A stretch of 64,000 nt of DNA from Daldinia sp. FL1419. Lineage: Eukaryota; Ascomycota; Sordariomycetes; Xylariales; Hypoxylaceae. Positions 1 to 10,828 of this stretch are shown in pieces. The stretch is taken from positions 99,991 to 163,990 of the forward strand of contig MU623425.1 of assembly GCA_025201765.1 (NCBI GenBank). The letters are read 5' to 3'. Below the pieces are notes generated by a model. That model searched no databases and was not told where the DNA came from. It saw only the letters and a list, made by a program, of their open reading frames with translations. Positions within the stretch are counted from its first letter, which is position 1. Every line of letters begins with the position of its first letter. Made by a program: the position numbers and the translations under genes.

Positions 1-634
1 GAACAGGCACCCACACGCCAGGCTGAGACGGGCGCTCGATCTCAAGTCCCTCGTTACCATCTTGGAAGATGATGCTGAAGGTACCGTAGTCGCGATGAGC
101 GCCGCAGCCGTTCTCGCTCTCCGGGTCCGCAGTAACAGGGGGGTAGTCACAGAGCCGGAAGTTGATATTGCGGCTGCGGTGGACAGGGAACAAGTCGACG
201 CCGGCAGCTTTGCTCAGCACCGAGAGCATGTTGTCGAAATGCTTCGCAGTCAGCTCTTCGAAAAAGTTGATGACTTCGCTGAAGCCGTAGGGGGCTAAAG
301 AGGACTTTAGCTCAGCAGGAACGCGAGATAGGCGGTTTGGCGAGATGTCAATGGTCAGCTTCTGATCCGAAGCGCTGTTCTTCAGAGCGGCAGTCTTGAA
401 GACGCCGCGGGACGGATAGGTGGCATTAAGAGCATCTGCCGCTTCCTGGTTGGCTCGGAGATGGTCAAAGAGCTGGCGGATAGAGTCAAAAGGTGCTTTG
501 ATATCGCTGTCTAGGAGAGCGATATCCGCCATTTCTGCCACGTCCGCCTTTTGAGCGGGGGATGGGGATGCATGGGCAGATGCGTCCTTGACAACTGCCG
601 GAGCAGTGGTCGGCTGAATAGCAAGGCTAGCCAT
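1..634 (-). CDS. 2-oxoglutarate-Fe(II) oxygenase, isopenicillin-N-synthase-like (partial)
   Basis: Reads leftward from an ATG at 634 and runs off the left edge, giving 211 residues without an intron or stop. The motif HRDYGTFSIIFQD supplies the iron-binding H-x-D pair (about H180 and D182) of the 2OG-Fe(II) oxygenase fold. The downstream third iron histidine and the RxS oxoglutarate site lie outside the window. The sequence before it (residues 40-170) resembles the N-terminal region of fungal isopenicillin N synthase-like dioxygenases, which hydroxylate, desaturate or cyclise small molecules using 2-oxoglutarate and O2. The first 35 residues are Ala/Pro rich and look disordered; no signal peptide is seen. 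Substrate unknown. Family placement is confident, function is not. Confidence 0.85.
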   Translation of the reverse strand, partial: MASLAIQPTTAPAVVKDASAHASPSPAQKADVAEMADIALLDSDIKAPFDSIRQLFDHLRANQEAADALNATYPSRGVFKTAALKNSASDQKLTIDISPNRLSRVPAELKSSLAPYGFSEVINFFEELTAKHFDNMLSVLSKAAGVDLFPVHRSRNINFRLCDYPPVTADPESENGCGAHRDYGTFSIIFQDGNEGLEIERPSQPGVWVPV

Positions 635-1658
635 TTTCTTAACCAAAGATGTGTTTATCTTGCGAGGATAGTTGAAAGTAATGAGATGAAGATGGGAAAT
701 GGAAAAGAGAGATAGAAAGACAGGATAAGAGGGGCGGTGAGTAGGTATATTATAGAGCTAGAGAAGCCCTTTGTCCTTGGCTAACCTACCGTTATTACTT
801 ACCGTTTCCCGTTTGAAGTAACACCTGTTCCATGTTCCAGACCCACAGGAAACTAGAGGTCAAACTTTCCTAGTGTATAGCTAAGAGAGTGGCTATCCTA
901 ACGCTGAAAAATATCGTGACGCTCTTAACTGGATGAAATGTTTGCGATGCACGTTTTAAACCCATGACTAAAGCCGGCATCGCGTCGTGTAAGTTTAAGA
1001 CCGGATTGGTGGAACGATGGAGTAACCCAACTTAGGTAGGCTATAGGTTAGGATGTTAATAGCTCCCAAGACATAAGGTATGTATCCTTTCGTGCGTCTT
1101 CACCTAAATAAGTTGGTACGATACGCAGACCGGCATAGCTTATCCACTTAGTTATTAGACAAACAAACTATCCGGTAGGTATTTCGGCGGGCTACATGCA
1201 TGACGGTGACCATAAACGTGTTTGAATTAATTGTAACCTTTGCGTTGTCGCCTTTCTAAGTTTTGAATACCACGGATAGAATCACGTAGGTATTGACCGA
1301 ATGTCGATTTTGTAGCGTCATTTCTCTCTACTATGGGAAGGGGAGCTACCTATGGATTGAAAGAAATATCCAGGTAGTCATAATCTAGGAGCATACATCA
1401 CTCAAGTCACATTTTAACAACTATTCAGGTAGTTATCTAGGTCGGGTAGGTAGGCATGAAAATATGTATATTGTAAACACTACTACTGAAATATACTTAC
1501 AGACTTACTATACCGAGTCATGCAGCGTGTTGTTTGCTTCGTAGTGAATCAAACCCACATTTGAAAGACATGTATAGTAGGCCGGAAAGGGGTGCTATCT
1601 GGGTATACTGTGAAACAACAAGCTCCAGTCTCGTTGCCTTCTATATATGTGAAAAATG
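635..1658. other. Intergenic, no gene seen
   Basis: AT-rich stretch upstream of the oxygenase, so its 634-proximal part should hold that gene's promoter and 5' leader. It contains scattered GTAGGTAGG-type motifs (about 1441-1456). I see no coding continuity on either strand. Confidence 0.5.
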
Positions 1659-2117
1659 CTAATAAACCAACGTGCGGATTGGCTGATTCTTGACTTCGTC
1701 AACCCAGCGGATCCTACGGCTCCACGAATCCGGTTGAACAGCCACTTGGTTCTTCAACATGTTTCCGATATGGACAGCCTCCAGGGCCTGAGCAACGTGC
1801 TCGCCACGGTCGGAACTGTAAATTCTAACCGAACGCTTACGTCCTAAAGGCGGGCTTGCTGAGCTCTTCTCGTATAATCGGCGCTCGTGGCTGTCTATCC
1901 AGCGATAAGCATTTAATAGCGACTCGTAGCAGTAGTTTTGGACGGCTTCGCATCCTTTTATTATGGACTCATCACCAGTCTCGATTGCAAGCTCCATAGC
2001 CTTGTCGGCCATCTCCAGAGCAAAGCTGTATTCAACGCGAGTGGCGGCCCGGCCCAGCGGGTGTACGGTTTGCGAGACCTCAGCGTGGAGGGCATTGATG
2101 GTATCGACGATAGACAT
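1659..2117 (-). CDS. Small hypothetical protein
   Basis: Intronless frame of 152 residues with an ATG at 2117. I do not recognise a family. The middle (about residues 25-80) has helix-like composition with regularly spaced hydrophobics and acidic residues, and the C-terminal half is basic with several Trp. No signal peptide or membrane segment is seen. A hexanucleotide tandem repeat lies about 20 nt upstream of the start. The balanced composition is better than expected for a chance frame, but there is no homology support from memory, so it could be spurious or part of a spliced gene. Confidence 0.4.
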   Translation of the reverse strand: MSIVDTINALHAEVSQTVHPLGRAATRVEYSFALEMADKAMELAIETGDESIIKGCEAVQNYCYESLLNAYRWIDSHERRLYEKSSASPPLGRKRSVRIYSSDRGEHVAQALEAVHIGNMLKNQVAVQPDSWSRRIRWVDEVKNQPIRTLVY

Positions 2118-2137
2118 GATGTATTGTGTAGTAGCGG

Positions 2138-2164
2138 GTATAAGTATAAGTATAAGTATAAGTA
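2138..2164. repeat. (GTATAA)n hexanucleotide microsatellite
   Basis: About 4.5 perfect copies of GTATAA, immediately upstream (on the minus strand) of the small hypothetical gene that starts at 2117. It would lie in that gene's leader or core promoter. Confidence 0.9.
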
Positions 2165-3116
2165 CCTAAGTAGGTATATAATAATAGGTAAGAAACGATT
2201 TAAAAGGTGTTTTAGCTGAATGTCCTCTTTAGCTGTAGGCTGGAATGGTTGGCTCTGAAAAATGTACTGATGATGAGAAAAAATAATAATCTTGAAAGCT
2301 TGTTAGCGTTTTAATAAGATGTTACGAATTACAATGGCCATTGTGGTCATTTCGCATCATAAGAAATATTTTTAATCAACTGATGTTTCGACAAGAATTG
2401 ATCCCGAAATTTCTCGAAAGGGATGCTCAATTGAATTATGGATGAAGAAAGGAGCGCGATGAAAATTGGACATTTTCGTTGAGGATCCTTTGAACTTTCC
2501 TTTATTGAAACTGTCCTTGTCGGATCATGCGATTGAACAATTCTGTGCAAATTATTGTTCAGATATCTTTTTCTTCTTTCAATAAGATTGTTTTTCTTAG
2601 AGAAGAGGTACCTCGGTACAATATTTTTGGTAGGGTAAATGTACCTAAGGCACCTAGAGCTCATCTCCTAGGTAGCGCTAAAGACCGCGCCGGGAATCAC
2701 GCCGGAGAATAAGCCTACACGCCGATACCCCGGCGCCGCATACTTTTTTAATTCTTTCTTTCCCTAGCTAGAATTTAACTACAGCGAACTTCGGCAATAT
2801 TCTCATTTTTAATCGCAGTTAATTTCCTTACATTTTCCTTCATGATAATCCATTTCCCGGTAGGTTTACTACAGGTAAGTCTGTTAATGTCCAGCGGAGT
2901 TCACGGAGAATATCATTAGCACCGGAGCTGAGATATATGAGAAGTCTTCCATCTTGGAATTTACTATGGCATCGTGCAATACAACAATAACAGAATACTA
3001 CTAGGTTAGTTGAATCCAAGTATCTCTGCTTTACGAAGTTTTAACTTCTGAACTCATTGAAATAAATCTTTATTTATTTATTTAAATCATCTACTCATCA
3101 TCTACTATCCTCCAAG
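2165..3116. other. Intergenic, no gene seen
   Basis: AT-rich spacer between divergent genes. The end next to 3117 carries a TTTATTTATTTATTT run (about 3068-3082) and the leader of the methyltransferase. Reading frames here have no recognisable content. Confidence 0.5.
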
Positions 3117-4055
3117 ATGTCTATTGAAGCCGCTCCAGAAATTACTTTCCGTTCTTTCACGCCTGCTGAAGCGTCCAACTATGCTCAATTCCGCCGGGAT
3201 TACCATCCCGCGCTATATAACAGAATTCTTGACCAGCACACCTCCACTGGTGGTAAGCTCGATACATTGTTAGACGTCGGCTGTGGGCCTGGTATTGCCG
3301 TCCGTACCCTTGCTACTCGTTTTCAACATGCTATCGGCTTTGATCCCTCGGAGGGCATGATTGCGAGCGCAAAGGAACTCGGTGGGACTTCTGGAAGCGG
3401 TGAGCCGATTCGCTTTGAAGTCTCCGCTGCCGAAGATCTTACCGGTATCCCGGACGCTAGTATTGACCTTCTTACGGCTGCGACTGCCGCGCACTGGTTT
3501 AACATGCCCGCGTTCTGGGCGAGGGCCGCGCAGGTTCTGAAGCCGGGTGGAAGCGTAGCGCTATGGACGTATAAGAGTGCTAAGATTGCGGATAGCGTGC
3601 CGAACGCTGCGGCTATTCAAGCTGCAGTGCAAGCCTTCCAGAAAGAACACCTTGTGAAGCACATGCTTCCTGGCAATTTCCTGGTGCAGAATTTGTATGC
3701 GGACTTACCGTTGCCGTGGACTGTGGACCCTCCCGTCGTGAACTTCGATAAGGAGTCCTTTTCGCGCACGGAGTGGGGAACCGGGAACGAGGGTGCTTTG
3801 CCGGGAGACCAGTTTTTCGCGGTCGGAGAGCCGGAGGTGGATCTGGATAAGCTGGAGGCTCTGATGGCGACGGTGAGCACGGTGAAAAGATGGAGAGAGG
3901 CGAATCCAGGAAAGGCCGGAACGGAGGAGGATGTCGTGCGATTGATCAGAAGGCGAGTTGAAGGATTGCTTCACGAGGTCGGGGTGGAAAAGGGAAAGGA
4001 AGTTGTCAAGAGAGCGGAGTCGGGTGTGTTGCTGGTGATCAAGAAAAAGGCATGA
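3117..4055 (+). CDS. SAM-dependent methyltransferase, TMT1/trans-aconitate methyltransferase-like
   Basis: Intronless, 312 residues, close to the length of yeast Tmt1/Crg1-type enzymes (about 300). Motif I is DVGCGPGIAVRTLA (about residues 53-66), followed by the acidic end of strand 2 in GFDPSEGM. Later class I motifs follow (DASIDLLTAATAAHWFN, then LKPGGSVALWTY), which fits the Methyltransf_11/TMT1 group. In yeast these methylate small carboxylic acids such as trans-aconitate or respond to cantharidin. The substrate here is unknown. The C-terminal third (residues 215-312) is helical and charged, as in the family. The start is the first in-frame ATG in a CAAGATG context. No N-terminal targeting signal, so probably cytosolic. 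Confidence 0.9.
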   Translation: MSIEAAPEITFRSFTPAEASNYAQFRRDYHPALYNRILDQHTSTGGKLDTLLDVGCGPGIAVRTLATRFQHAIGFDPSEGMIASAKELGGTSGSGEPIRFEVSAAEDLTGIPDASIDLLTAATAAHWFNMPAFWARAAQVLKPGGSVALWTYKSAKIADSVPNAAAIQAAVQAFQKEHLVKHMLPGNFLVQNLYADLPLPWTVDPPVVNFDKESFSRTEWGTGNEGALPGDQFFAVGEPEVDLDKLEALMATVSTVKRWREANPGKAGTEEDVVRLIRRRVEGLLHEVGVEKGKEVVKRAESGVLLVIKKKA

Positions 4056-4629
4056 TCTGATCTCGCATCTTATATTTACAGAAGTCTTGCCGTTACCGCT
4101 TATTGTTATCATCGCGGTAAATTTGCCCATTGATCTTGGAGTATGTCCCATCATATACCATCGTTTTATGATGAAATGTGTAGTTATTCTAATCTTTAAG
4201 CCCAATTTTAGGCCTCCAATTTTAATAGCCCCCATCCTCGGGCTTCATGCGATGCACGCAACTTAACTCCACCCCATGATGGGAGTATGTATGGAGGTGC
4301 CAAGACGATCAGCTAGATCGTAAGCCACGAATCCTATATGCACTCCTACCTTCATCCCTAAAGATATCGATTATGATAGCTGTGCTCACCGAGATGATTG
4401 GGCTACGAAGATCTGCAGCTAATGCTCGTATGTGATCTGCTTTATTTTGGTGGCTGTGTTGCTGGAACACCCCGTCGACTAAGCCTCCAATCACAAAGAG
4501 TCACTCCGGTGAAGATGTTCTCCAATATGACTTGACAATTATTCGGCGGATTCAAGTTTGACCTTGATTTCTTCTCTTCTGTATGGTTAGGTTCGCATTC
4601 TATTATTCAATCGCAACTAATGCTTACCA
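4056..4629. other. Intergenic, no gene seen
   Basis: Spacer between the methyltransferase and the HET gene. It should hold the terminator of the first and promoter of the second. No coding continuity or RNA gene recognised. Confidence 0.5.
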
Positions 4630-6542
4630 ATGCGGCTCCTCCATGTTCATACAAGAAAACTGGAGGAATTTAATGGCGACTCCATCCCGCCTTATGCTAT
4701 TCTAGTGGGTATAAACCTCTAATTAATCTCCTTGTTAAGTTTCACATAACTAGCTAGGTGTAATGAACCCGAAAGTAAGACGGCGTAGTAACCAATTACT
4801 AACACTGGATGGTATAGTCCCATACCTGGTGGAAACATGAAGTAACCTTTCAGGATATCCTAACGCGGAGTTACAAATTCTTAGACGGCTACGCAAAAAT
4901 AGACGGATGTTGCCGACAAGCAGCCAAGGATGGACTACACTACGTGTGGATCGATACTTGCTGCATTGACAAGTCAAGCAGCGCCGAACTCTCTGAAGGT
5001 ATCAACTCAATGTTTCAATGGTATAAACGATCGACCGTGTGCTATGTGTACTTGGTGGATGTGTCAAATGACGATGACCCATTCGCCGAGTTTCGGCAAA
5101 GTCGCTGGTTTACCAGGGGCTGGACACTCCAAGAGCTACTCGCGCCTATGGAAGTGGTGTTTTTCGACAAAGCTTGGAAGGAAATCAAAGTTGGCCGACT
5201 TATTCGGGCCGAGCATATGCTCCGAGGTCAACCCCAAGGCATAGTCCCCAGCCAAGAGAAGTATCTCAATCGGTTAGGCCTGTTGACCCTTCTTTCTGAT
5301 ATTACGAATATCCCGAAGAAGGCCCTCGATACCGGTGACTTTTCGCGGTTCTGTGCCGCGGCTCGACTGGCATGGGCTGCTAACAGGACAACGACGCGCA
5401 TTGAAGATAGGGCATACAGTCTTTTAGGTCTCCTTGAAGTTAATATGCCGCTACTTTACGGCGAAGGAGAAAAGGCATTTCAACGCCTCCAAGAAGAGAT
5501 TATAAAATCTCGAAATGACGATAGCTTATTAGCATGGGGCTATCGCTTAGGGCCTAGAGAGCATCCGAAAATATATACCAACAGTGTTCTTGCTCTGTCG
5601 CCCTCGGACTTTAGCCATTGCGGCGATTTCCAGAATCTTGAAAGTGAAGAAACAAGCCCTGGAGTACCATTAACCACTTCCCATTCCGCAATGACCAACA
5701 TTGGATTACAGACAGCGATCCCTATCCGGCCTATAGATTCGAAGATTGGTGTGTTCATGGCGATTCTCAGATGCGTCTTCACCGTAGATGGCCACCGATG
5801 CCATCTAGTTGTCCCGCTGGTCAACACGAAAGGGGGGGACAAAAACCACTTCAGCCGAGCCCCCGGCAGCCTACCATTCCACATCAAAAGATGCAAATTA
5901 TTTTCTCTTATTAACGACTCGAAGCTTTTATTTTGCCTCAGTCGAGTACCTTTCTTATGGAATTGTTTCATCGCAAAAGCAACCACAATGCCCGTCTATA
6001 TACGAGAAAACCCCTTAACGACGCCACCACGGGGTTCCTGGCGAAAGCCGAACAAAAAGGAGCACGAGATAATGACCTTATATATAGATGAACCGATATC
6101 CGCCGGGTATGAGCTTTCATCTTTCTATCCTCCATGGATAAGCAAAAAGTCAGGGAGTGGCAATTACCTCGTTCTGCGATTAGATTCGTGGAGATCGGCG
6201 CGATTCATGCTTATATTCTCAAAACCAAGAGAATTTTCCAAGGGGCATCATCATTTTGCCATTTATATAAGTCCGGGATCGCAAACCATCGCGAGAGTTG
6301 AGTATGGTTCGGCTTTGGAGTACTTGATGGAGAGAAGTACCAGTTTAGAAATCGATATGGACCGTCATGGAATTAAACAGAAAGAGCTCAGACTGGTGGA
6401 GATGTCTCCGAATAGAGAAGTGAGGGTTGTTCACCATGTTTCTTTCGTATATATGTTTGGTGATATTCGGATTAGATGCAGTACGAATGTGAGCGATGCG
6501 TCACTAACCCCTTGGTTGTCACTGTCAGTGGATAAAGAATAA
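4630..6542 (+). CDS. HET-domain (heterokaryon incompatibility) protein, two exons
   Basis: Exons 4630-4704 and 4818-6542 give 599 residues. The small first exon starts with MRLL, contains LEEF and ends in PPYAIL; it joins in phase 0 to SHTW..HEVTFQDI, the usual HET N-terminus. The intron (4705-4817) begins GTGGGT, ends TATAG and has a perfect TACTAAC branch site near 4798. Further HET blocks follow: GCCRQAAKDGL, YVWIDTCCIDK, SMFQWY, then RGWTLQELLAP, RIEDRAYSLLGL and MPLLYGEGEKAFQRLQEEI. This order is that of HET-E/HET-D-type N-termini. No NACHT or WD repeats follow; the C-terminal ~300 residues are unassigned. HET domains trigger cell death on non-self fusion; whether this copy is active is unknown. 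The second-exon ATG at 4944 would truncate the domain. Confidence 0.9.
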
Positions 6543-7420
6543 AAATAAAATCTGATTATGTATATACCGCCTTAAAATTTATCTTATTAATGAGCCTCGT
6601 GTTTAATTTCTTGACACTTTTAATTTTTATCTTTGTTGGTCGCACCGAAGTCTGATTGTAAGCGCTGAGTGAGAGAGCCCTTCCCTACTTTTCCGACCCC
6701 CTGAATCATGTCGCCTATTTGGATCAATAATCGCCAATATCTCGGGTATTAGATTCTAAAGGGATATTGATCTTTTTTGTGTAAGTCTAAAAGGAACGGT
6801 TTAAGTTAGGTTATTTAGTGGTTGATTTTTCGTTGTGGCTCTCGGGGCAAGAATTTGCCTATATAAAAAGGAAAAGGGGTAGCTCCGCGGAGATATCTCG
6901 TCCGGATAGTGGCCCACTTATTCGGTATTCGGGAGACGGAGTCAGGGAGCTCCCGCGTCACCTGGACCAGCGCGTTGAACTGGTCCATTTTGGGGGTTTT
7001 CGTTACCCAATATGACGCCAGGTGGGCGACCAATTGGTCATCGCGTCTCGAATATCCCCGAGAACCTTGAATGTGTTAGTCACGAACTGTAAATATCCAT
7101 CCTAATTCAATCCCTTGGTACACCTTGGTTTTTGGCTGGTTTTTGGCTGGTTTTATCCATCACACCATTCCTCAATGGAATGAGAAAGAAAAAATAAAAC
7201 AAAAAGTTTAAATCGGTAAAATGCTACTGACGCCAACAACCTCCCGAGTCGATAAATACGATCTACCTGCCGCCGACACGCCCTCGCGTCGTTGGCGGGG
7301 CGTCGCCGCCTAGCATCTTCCCGTTGAGCTGAAATCTTTCCTTTCAGCTTCGCTCTTTTTGGGGATACCTAAACGCTACCCAACCCCAACGAACTCGATC
7401 TAGGCTTGCTTGGGTTGCAA
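6543..7420. other. Intergenic, no gene seen
   Basis: Spacer before the HPP gene. Contains a short direct repeat of TTTTGGCTGG (about 7129-7152). Overlapping frames on both strands near 6815-7033 look like chance frames. Confidence 0.5.
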
Positions 7421-8434
7421 ATGCCTCTCCAACCGTCAAAATGGCACTTCGAAATCGACCGGTACCTTAACCCGTGGATACCATCCGCACCAGGGAAATA
7501 TCTACCGTATCCTATCGCCCATTTCTTGGGTTATAGGCCAGAGCATCATCAGCGACCGCTAGGCAATATTGCTATGATATTTTGGGCATTTATTGGTGTC
7601 TTTTGTTCGTTAACCATTATCGAGGCGGTGGGCCATGCCATCCCCTCTTTTGAGGAGCACGGTGTTCCCATCATCATCGGCAGTTTTGTGAGTTCCGACC
7701 GATTGATTTTGTATTTTTATTCTTTTTTTAAAAATAAAGATCTATGCGTTCCGGCTTGCGGGGGACAGTCCGACTAACCTAATACTTTTGCAAAGGGAGC
7801 CGCAGCGGTTCTCGAGTTTTACGCTATCGAGTCCCCTCTCGCGCAGCCTCGCAATGCGGTCCTCGGCCAGTTCTTTTCCTCCCTAATCGGTGTTGCCATC
7901 AGGAAGTTGTTCGCGCTAGGTCCCATGTCAAATGGAGTTACGTGGGTTGCTGGCTCGTTGAGTTGTTCTTGTGCGGTCGCATTTATGGCTTTGACCGGTA
8001 CTGTACACCCACCTGCAGGAGCGACAGCTCTACTTGCAGTAGTTGATGAAGGTGTAGCGCACCTGGGATGGTTTTTGCTACCCGTGGTTCTCCTTGGGTG
8101 CGGTTTGATGCAGTGCGTAGCCCTGTTACTGAATAATATTCAGAGACGGTTCCCTGTCTACTGGTGGACCCCAGCGGAGGTTGGCCGCAGGAAGAAGCAG
8201 CCAGAGCAGCCGCAACCGCAACAGAAACCATTTGAAAAGAGCAACGCCAGCGATAGTGGTAGTGATAATGGAGCCAAGCTTGAAATTTCTACGACACGTC
8301 ATATGGAAGAAGGAAAAATCGATATAGAGCCATCGAAGGTTATCATAACACGAGGACGTATTTCCGTTCCGGACGATATCTACCTATCGCCCGAAGAGAA
8401 GATGTTTTTGGAAGAACTGAGTGAGAGATTATAG
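7421..8434 (+). CDS. HPP family integral membrane protein, two exons
   Basis: Exons 7421-7687 and 7796-8434, joined in phase 0, give 301 residues. The intron 7688-7795 has GTGAGT, a GACTAAC branch site and AAAG acceptor. The protein shows the family signature TGTVHPPAGATALLA (including the HPP tripeptide) in the second half. Hydrophobic segments occur around residues 45-65, 75-100, 110-125, 135-155 and 165-195, matching the four to five membrane helices of HPP proteins. The start of the protein (WHFEIDRYLNPWIP..YPIAHFLGYR) matches fungal HPP proteins from memory. Related plant and cyanobacterial proteins transport nitrite; fungal function is not established. The C-terminal ~100 residues are a charged cytosolic tail rich in Gln, Lys and Asp. 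Confidence 0.9.
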
Positions 8435-9157
8435 GTTACGAATTATGATTAATTTATTCTATTCTAGGTAACAATAGAGAAAAATCGTATGTGCTTCGTA
8501 GCAGCCGTCTTGGAACAGATCTGTCTCTGTTGCTTGGATACTAAAGTAGACACCTTAAATATTAATCCCGCGCTGAACGATCGCGAAAACCCGCCATCTT
8601 ACCAAGCTGGGCTTGTAAAACGTTATACAATAATGGTTGTATTCAGCCATGAGCAGGCCTGACTGACATGTTGGTGAAAGACGAAGAAAAATAAAAATAA
8701 AATTGAGATTGACACACTAGCAGACGCCGAGTCTTCCCCGAGATATAAGCGTCGACGATATCCACCTAACGGGTTAGGTTAGACCTTATGAGGCTCTGGT
8801 TGGGTTTCCGGGAATCTGGATACGAGCTAGAAGCAGGGCTACTTCTTAACCTAGTGTGATCTAGCCGAAGAACCCGGCCATAGTGTGGGTGGGCTGGTAG
8901 TTAAGCGGCCCCTGTCCGTCACTGTGCATGTTACTCATTGATTTGGGTGATATAATATCTCGTAGAGGTATATATATATTGGCTTTTACCTGTAATATGA
9001 AAGATGTTTATTGCTATAATTGACGAACGGAGAATACCTGCCAGTGCTGGGAGGGGGACAAAAATGATTTCGTTGTTCCGCAAGGACCACTAAACCATAT
9101 ATACAGAGCGTGCTATTTGTTCCAAACGCACCTAGGTAGGTAGGGTAGGTAGGTTAC
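8435..9157. other. Intergenic, no gene seen
   Basis: AT-rich spacer between the HPP gene and the first small cysteine-rich gene. A CCTAGGTAGG palindromic cluster begins at about 9130, just below the end of that gene. No coding signal. Confidence 0.5.
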
Positions 9158-9427
9158 CTAGTCAATGCGCCTGTGTTTCGATACCATTCGCTTTATTGCT
9201 TCAAGGACTAATTCATCATCGCTTGGTGGTCTTGGTTGACCCTCGTGGAGCCTTTGTGCTTGGCTTCTTTTGCGCGAACAGTTTACACACTCGGAGTCGA
9301 GGGTAGGTCCTGGTACTTGAGTCCGAGTATGGCAGTTAAACCCTCCTGCTGTATTACAACTACCTACGAGCTCGATGGCGCCGTCGTGGTTGCAGTGCCT
9401 ATAGCGTACTACTTGGAATGTGCACAT
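9158..9427 (-). CDS. Small cysteine-rich protein, divergent family member A
   Basis: 89 residues from the ATG at 9427. It starts MC and has Cys at 2, 12, 24, 32, 47 and 50 plus a His at 14, ending the core with C-x2-C at 47/50. This resembles the five other small genes in the window (MxxC start, central Cys/His, terminal C-x2-C), but the spacing differs and the second C-x2-C is replaced by C-N-H. The C-terminal 40 residues are basic and polar. No signal peptide. The pattern suggests zinc binding, which is inference. An upstream in-frame extension lacks any better ATG. Function unknown. Confidence 0.55.
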   Translation of the reverse strand: MCTFQVVRYRHCNHDGAIELVGSCNTAGGFNCHTRTQVPGPTLDSECVNCSRKRSQAQRLHEGQPRPPSDDELVLEAIKRMVSKHRRID

Positions 9428-10828
9428 GACGGGCACGTTTCGGTTTAGGCGAAGACGTCGGTGGGTTGGGGGAATTCGGACTTGGGTTTTGCTATGGGAG
9501 ACAGGAATCAAGCGACTATATTGCTGGATCTTTATGTTAGGTAGGTACCTAGGTAGTACGAATTTCTAGGATTCACTCGGATTGTTGCGTGTCTTACCTA
9601 GGCCTATATATATCACACCTTGTTTTCAAATAATATCAATGTTTACATTGAAGAGCATTTGCTAATTCCTAACTGCTCGTTTTTCGAGAGAAAAGGGAAT
9701 GTGCCCTCTATCGGATAAGTACCTACATTTCAATAAAATTTCTATGAATCGTCGTGAATCGGCTTTTAGATATTAGCATGCCATGTTTACGGTGATATTC
9801 ACTCTAGGATGAAGATATTAAGGGTATCCTGCTTAGATTACCTCGAGCTGGTAAGCATCGAGATAGGAAATAACATCTTCCCCTTGCGATGACCTTCCCA
9901 AGTGATAACCCCTATTAACGCCCCCTTTTCACTATTGCCTGCCAAAGCGAGGGACGGCATGTCTAGTCAAGTTCGAGATATAATGGTGTTAATGTTATAT
10001 ATTCGGCTGCTTTAGTTACTTTATCATACAATTATTTAATGTACTTTTACATTTCTTCGTGTATTTATCTACCCGCGTGTAGACATGTAGTAACAGGAAC
10101 ACCAACCTCCTCACGGAGCTATACCATTGTGTCACTGCCCCTATTATTCTTTTTCGTGGCGTAGTTTATAATTCATTAAATACGCGGCTGGGTTTCATGT
10201 TATTACTTCCAAGCATTAACTATTACATCTTAGGGCTAGGCATGCTTTTAATTATTTTTAGAAGAGTATATATTTTCAAGCTAGTTATCGATTTCGTGTA
10301 ACTGTAGGTACTAGGTAGGTAGGTGGCTTGGTTATTAAATACATGGATGTACCTAAGTAAATACAACTTGTAATTTAAATTTATTGTATCAAACCCTCGT
10401 GCAACTTCCAGTCCGAGTGTCGCTACAATAGAGTTTGGACTATCCTCTTACAGTTAGATAGAACGCCTTTACGTATGGCAGGGGGCTGACGCCCCAGTTA
10501 TTCTCTTTCCATGAAATATCTTATTGGCTATACGTTAGCTCAACGAATCAACAGTTTCTGCATAGCTTCTGGCGTTTTAGCATTTAGCGTCATATCCTTC
10601 ATATTTTCTCTCATCCTTTTTAAATTTTTTTTCTCTTCTTCCAAATACCTTTACCTACCTCCCACCCAAATATCCTATCTACATCATTCGTCGTGAAGGG
10701 AGGAGCTACAACATAACAGCTCATACTCGTTGAAACGGATATTTGGCAAGTAGATATTATTCAGACGGTTCGGGTTCGTGGCTTGAAAAGACTGGTAGCA
10801 CGCGCTTCCATTGCTTCACAGTCGAAGT
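9428..10828. other. Intergenic desert
   Basis: 1.4 kb AT-rich stretch with CCTAGGTAGG palindromes at about 9538-9557 and 10312-10323. The part next to 10829 serves the MFS gene. I see no other gene; the 10511-10696 frame is low complexity and probably chance. Confidence 0.5.

Noticed and set aside
4944..6542. HET protein starting at the ATG at 4944
   Set aside because: Upstream sequence carries the rest of the HET domain in two exons joined by canonical splice and branch sites, so this ATG is internal.
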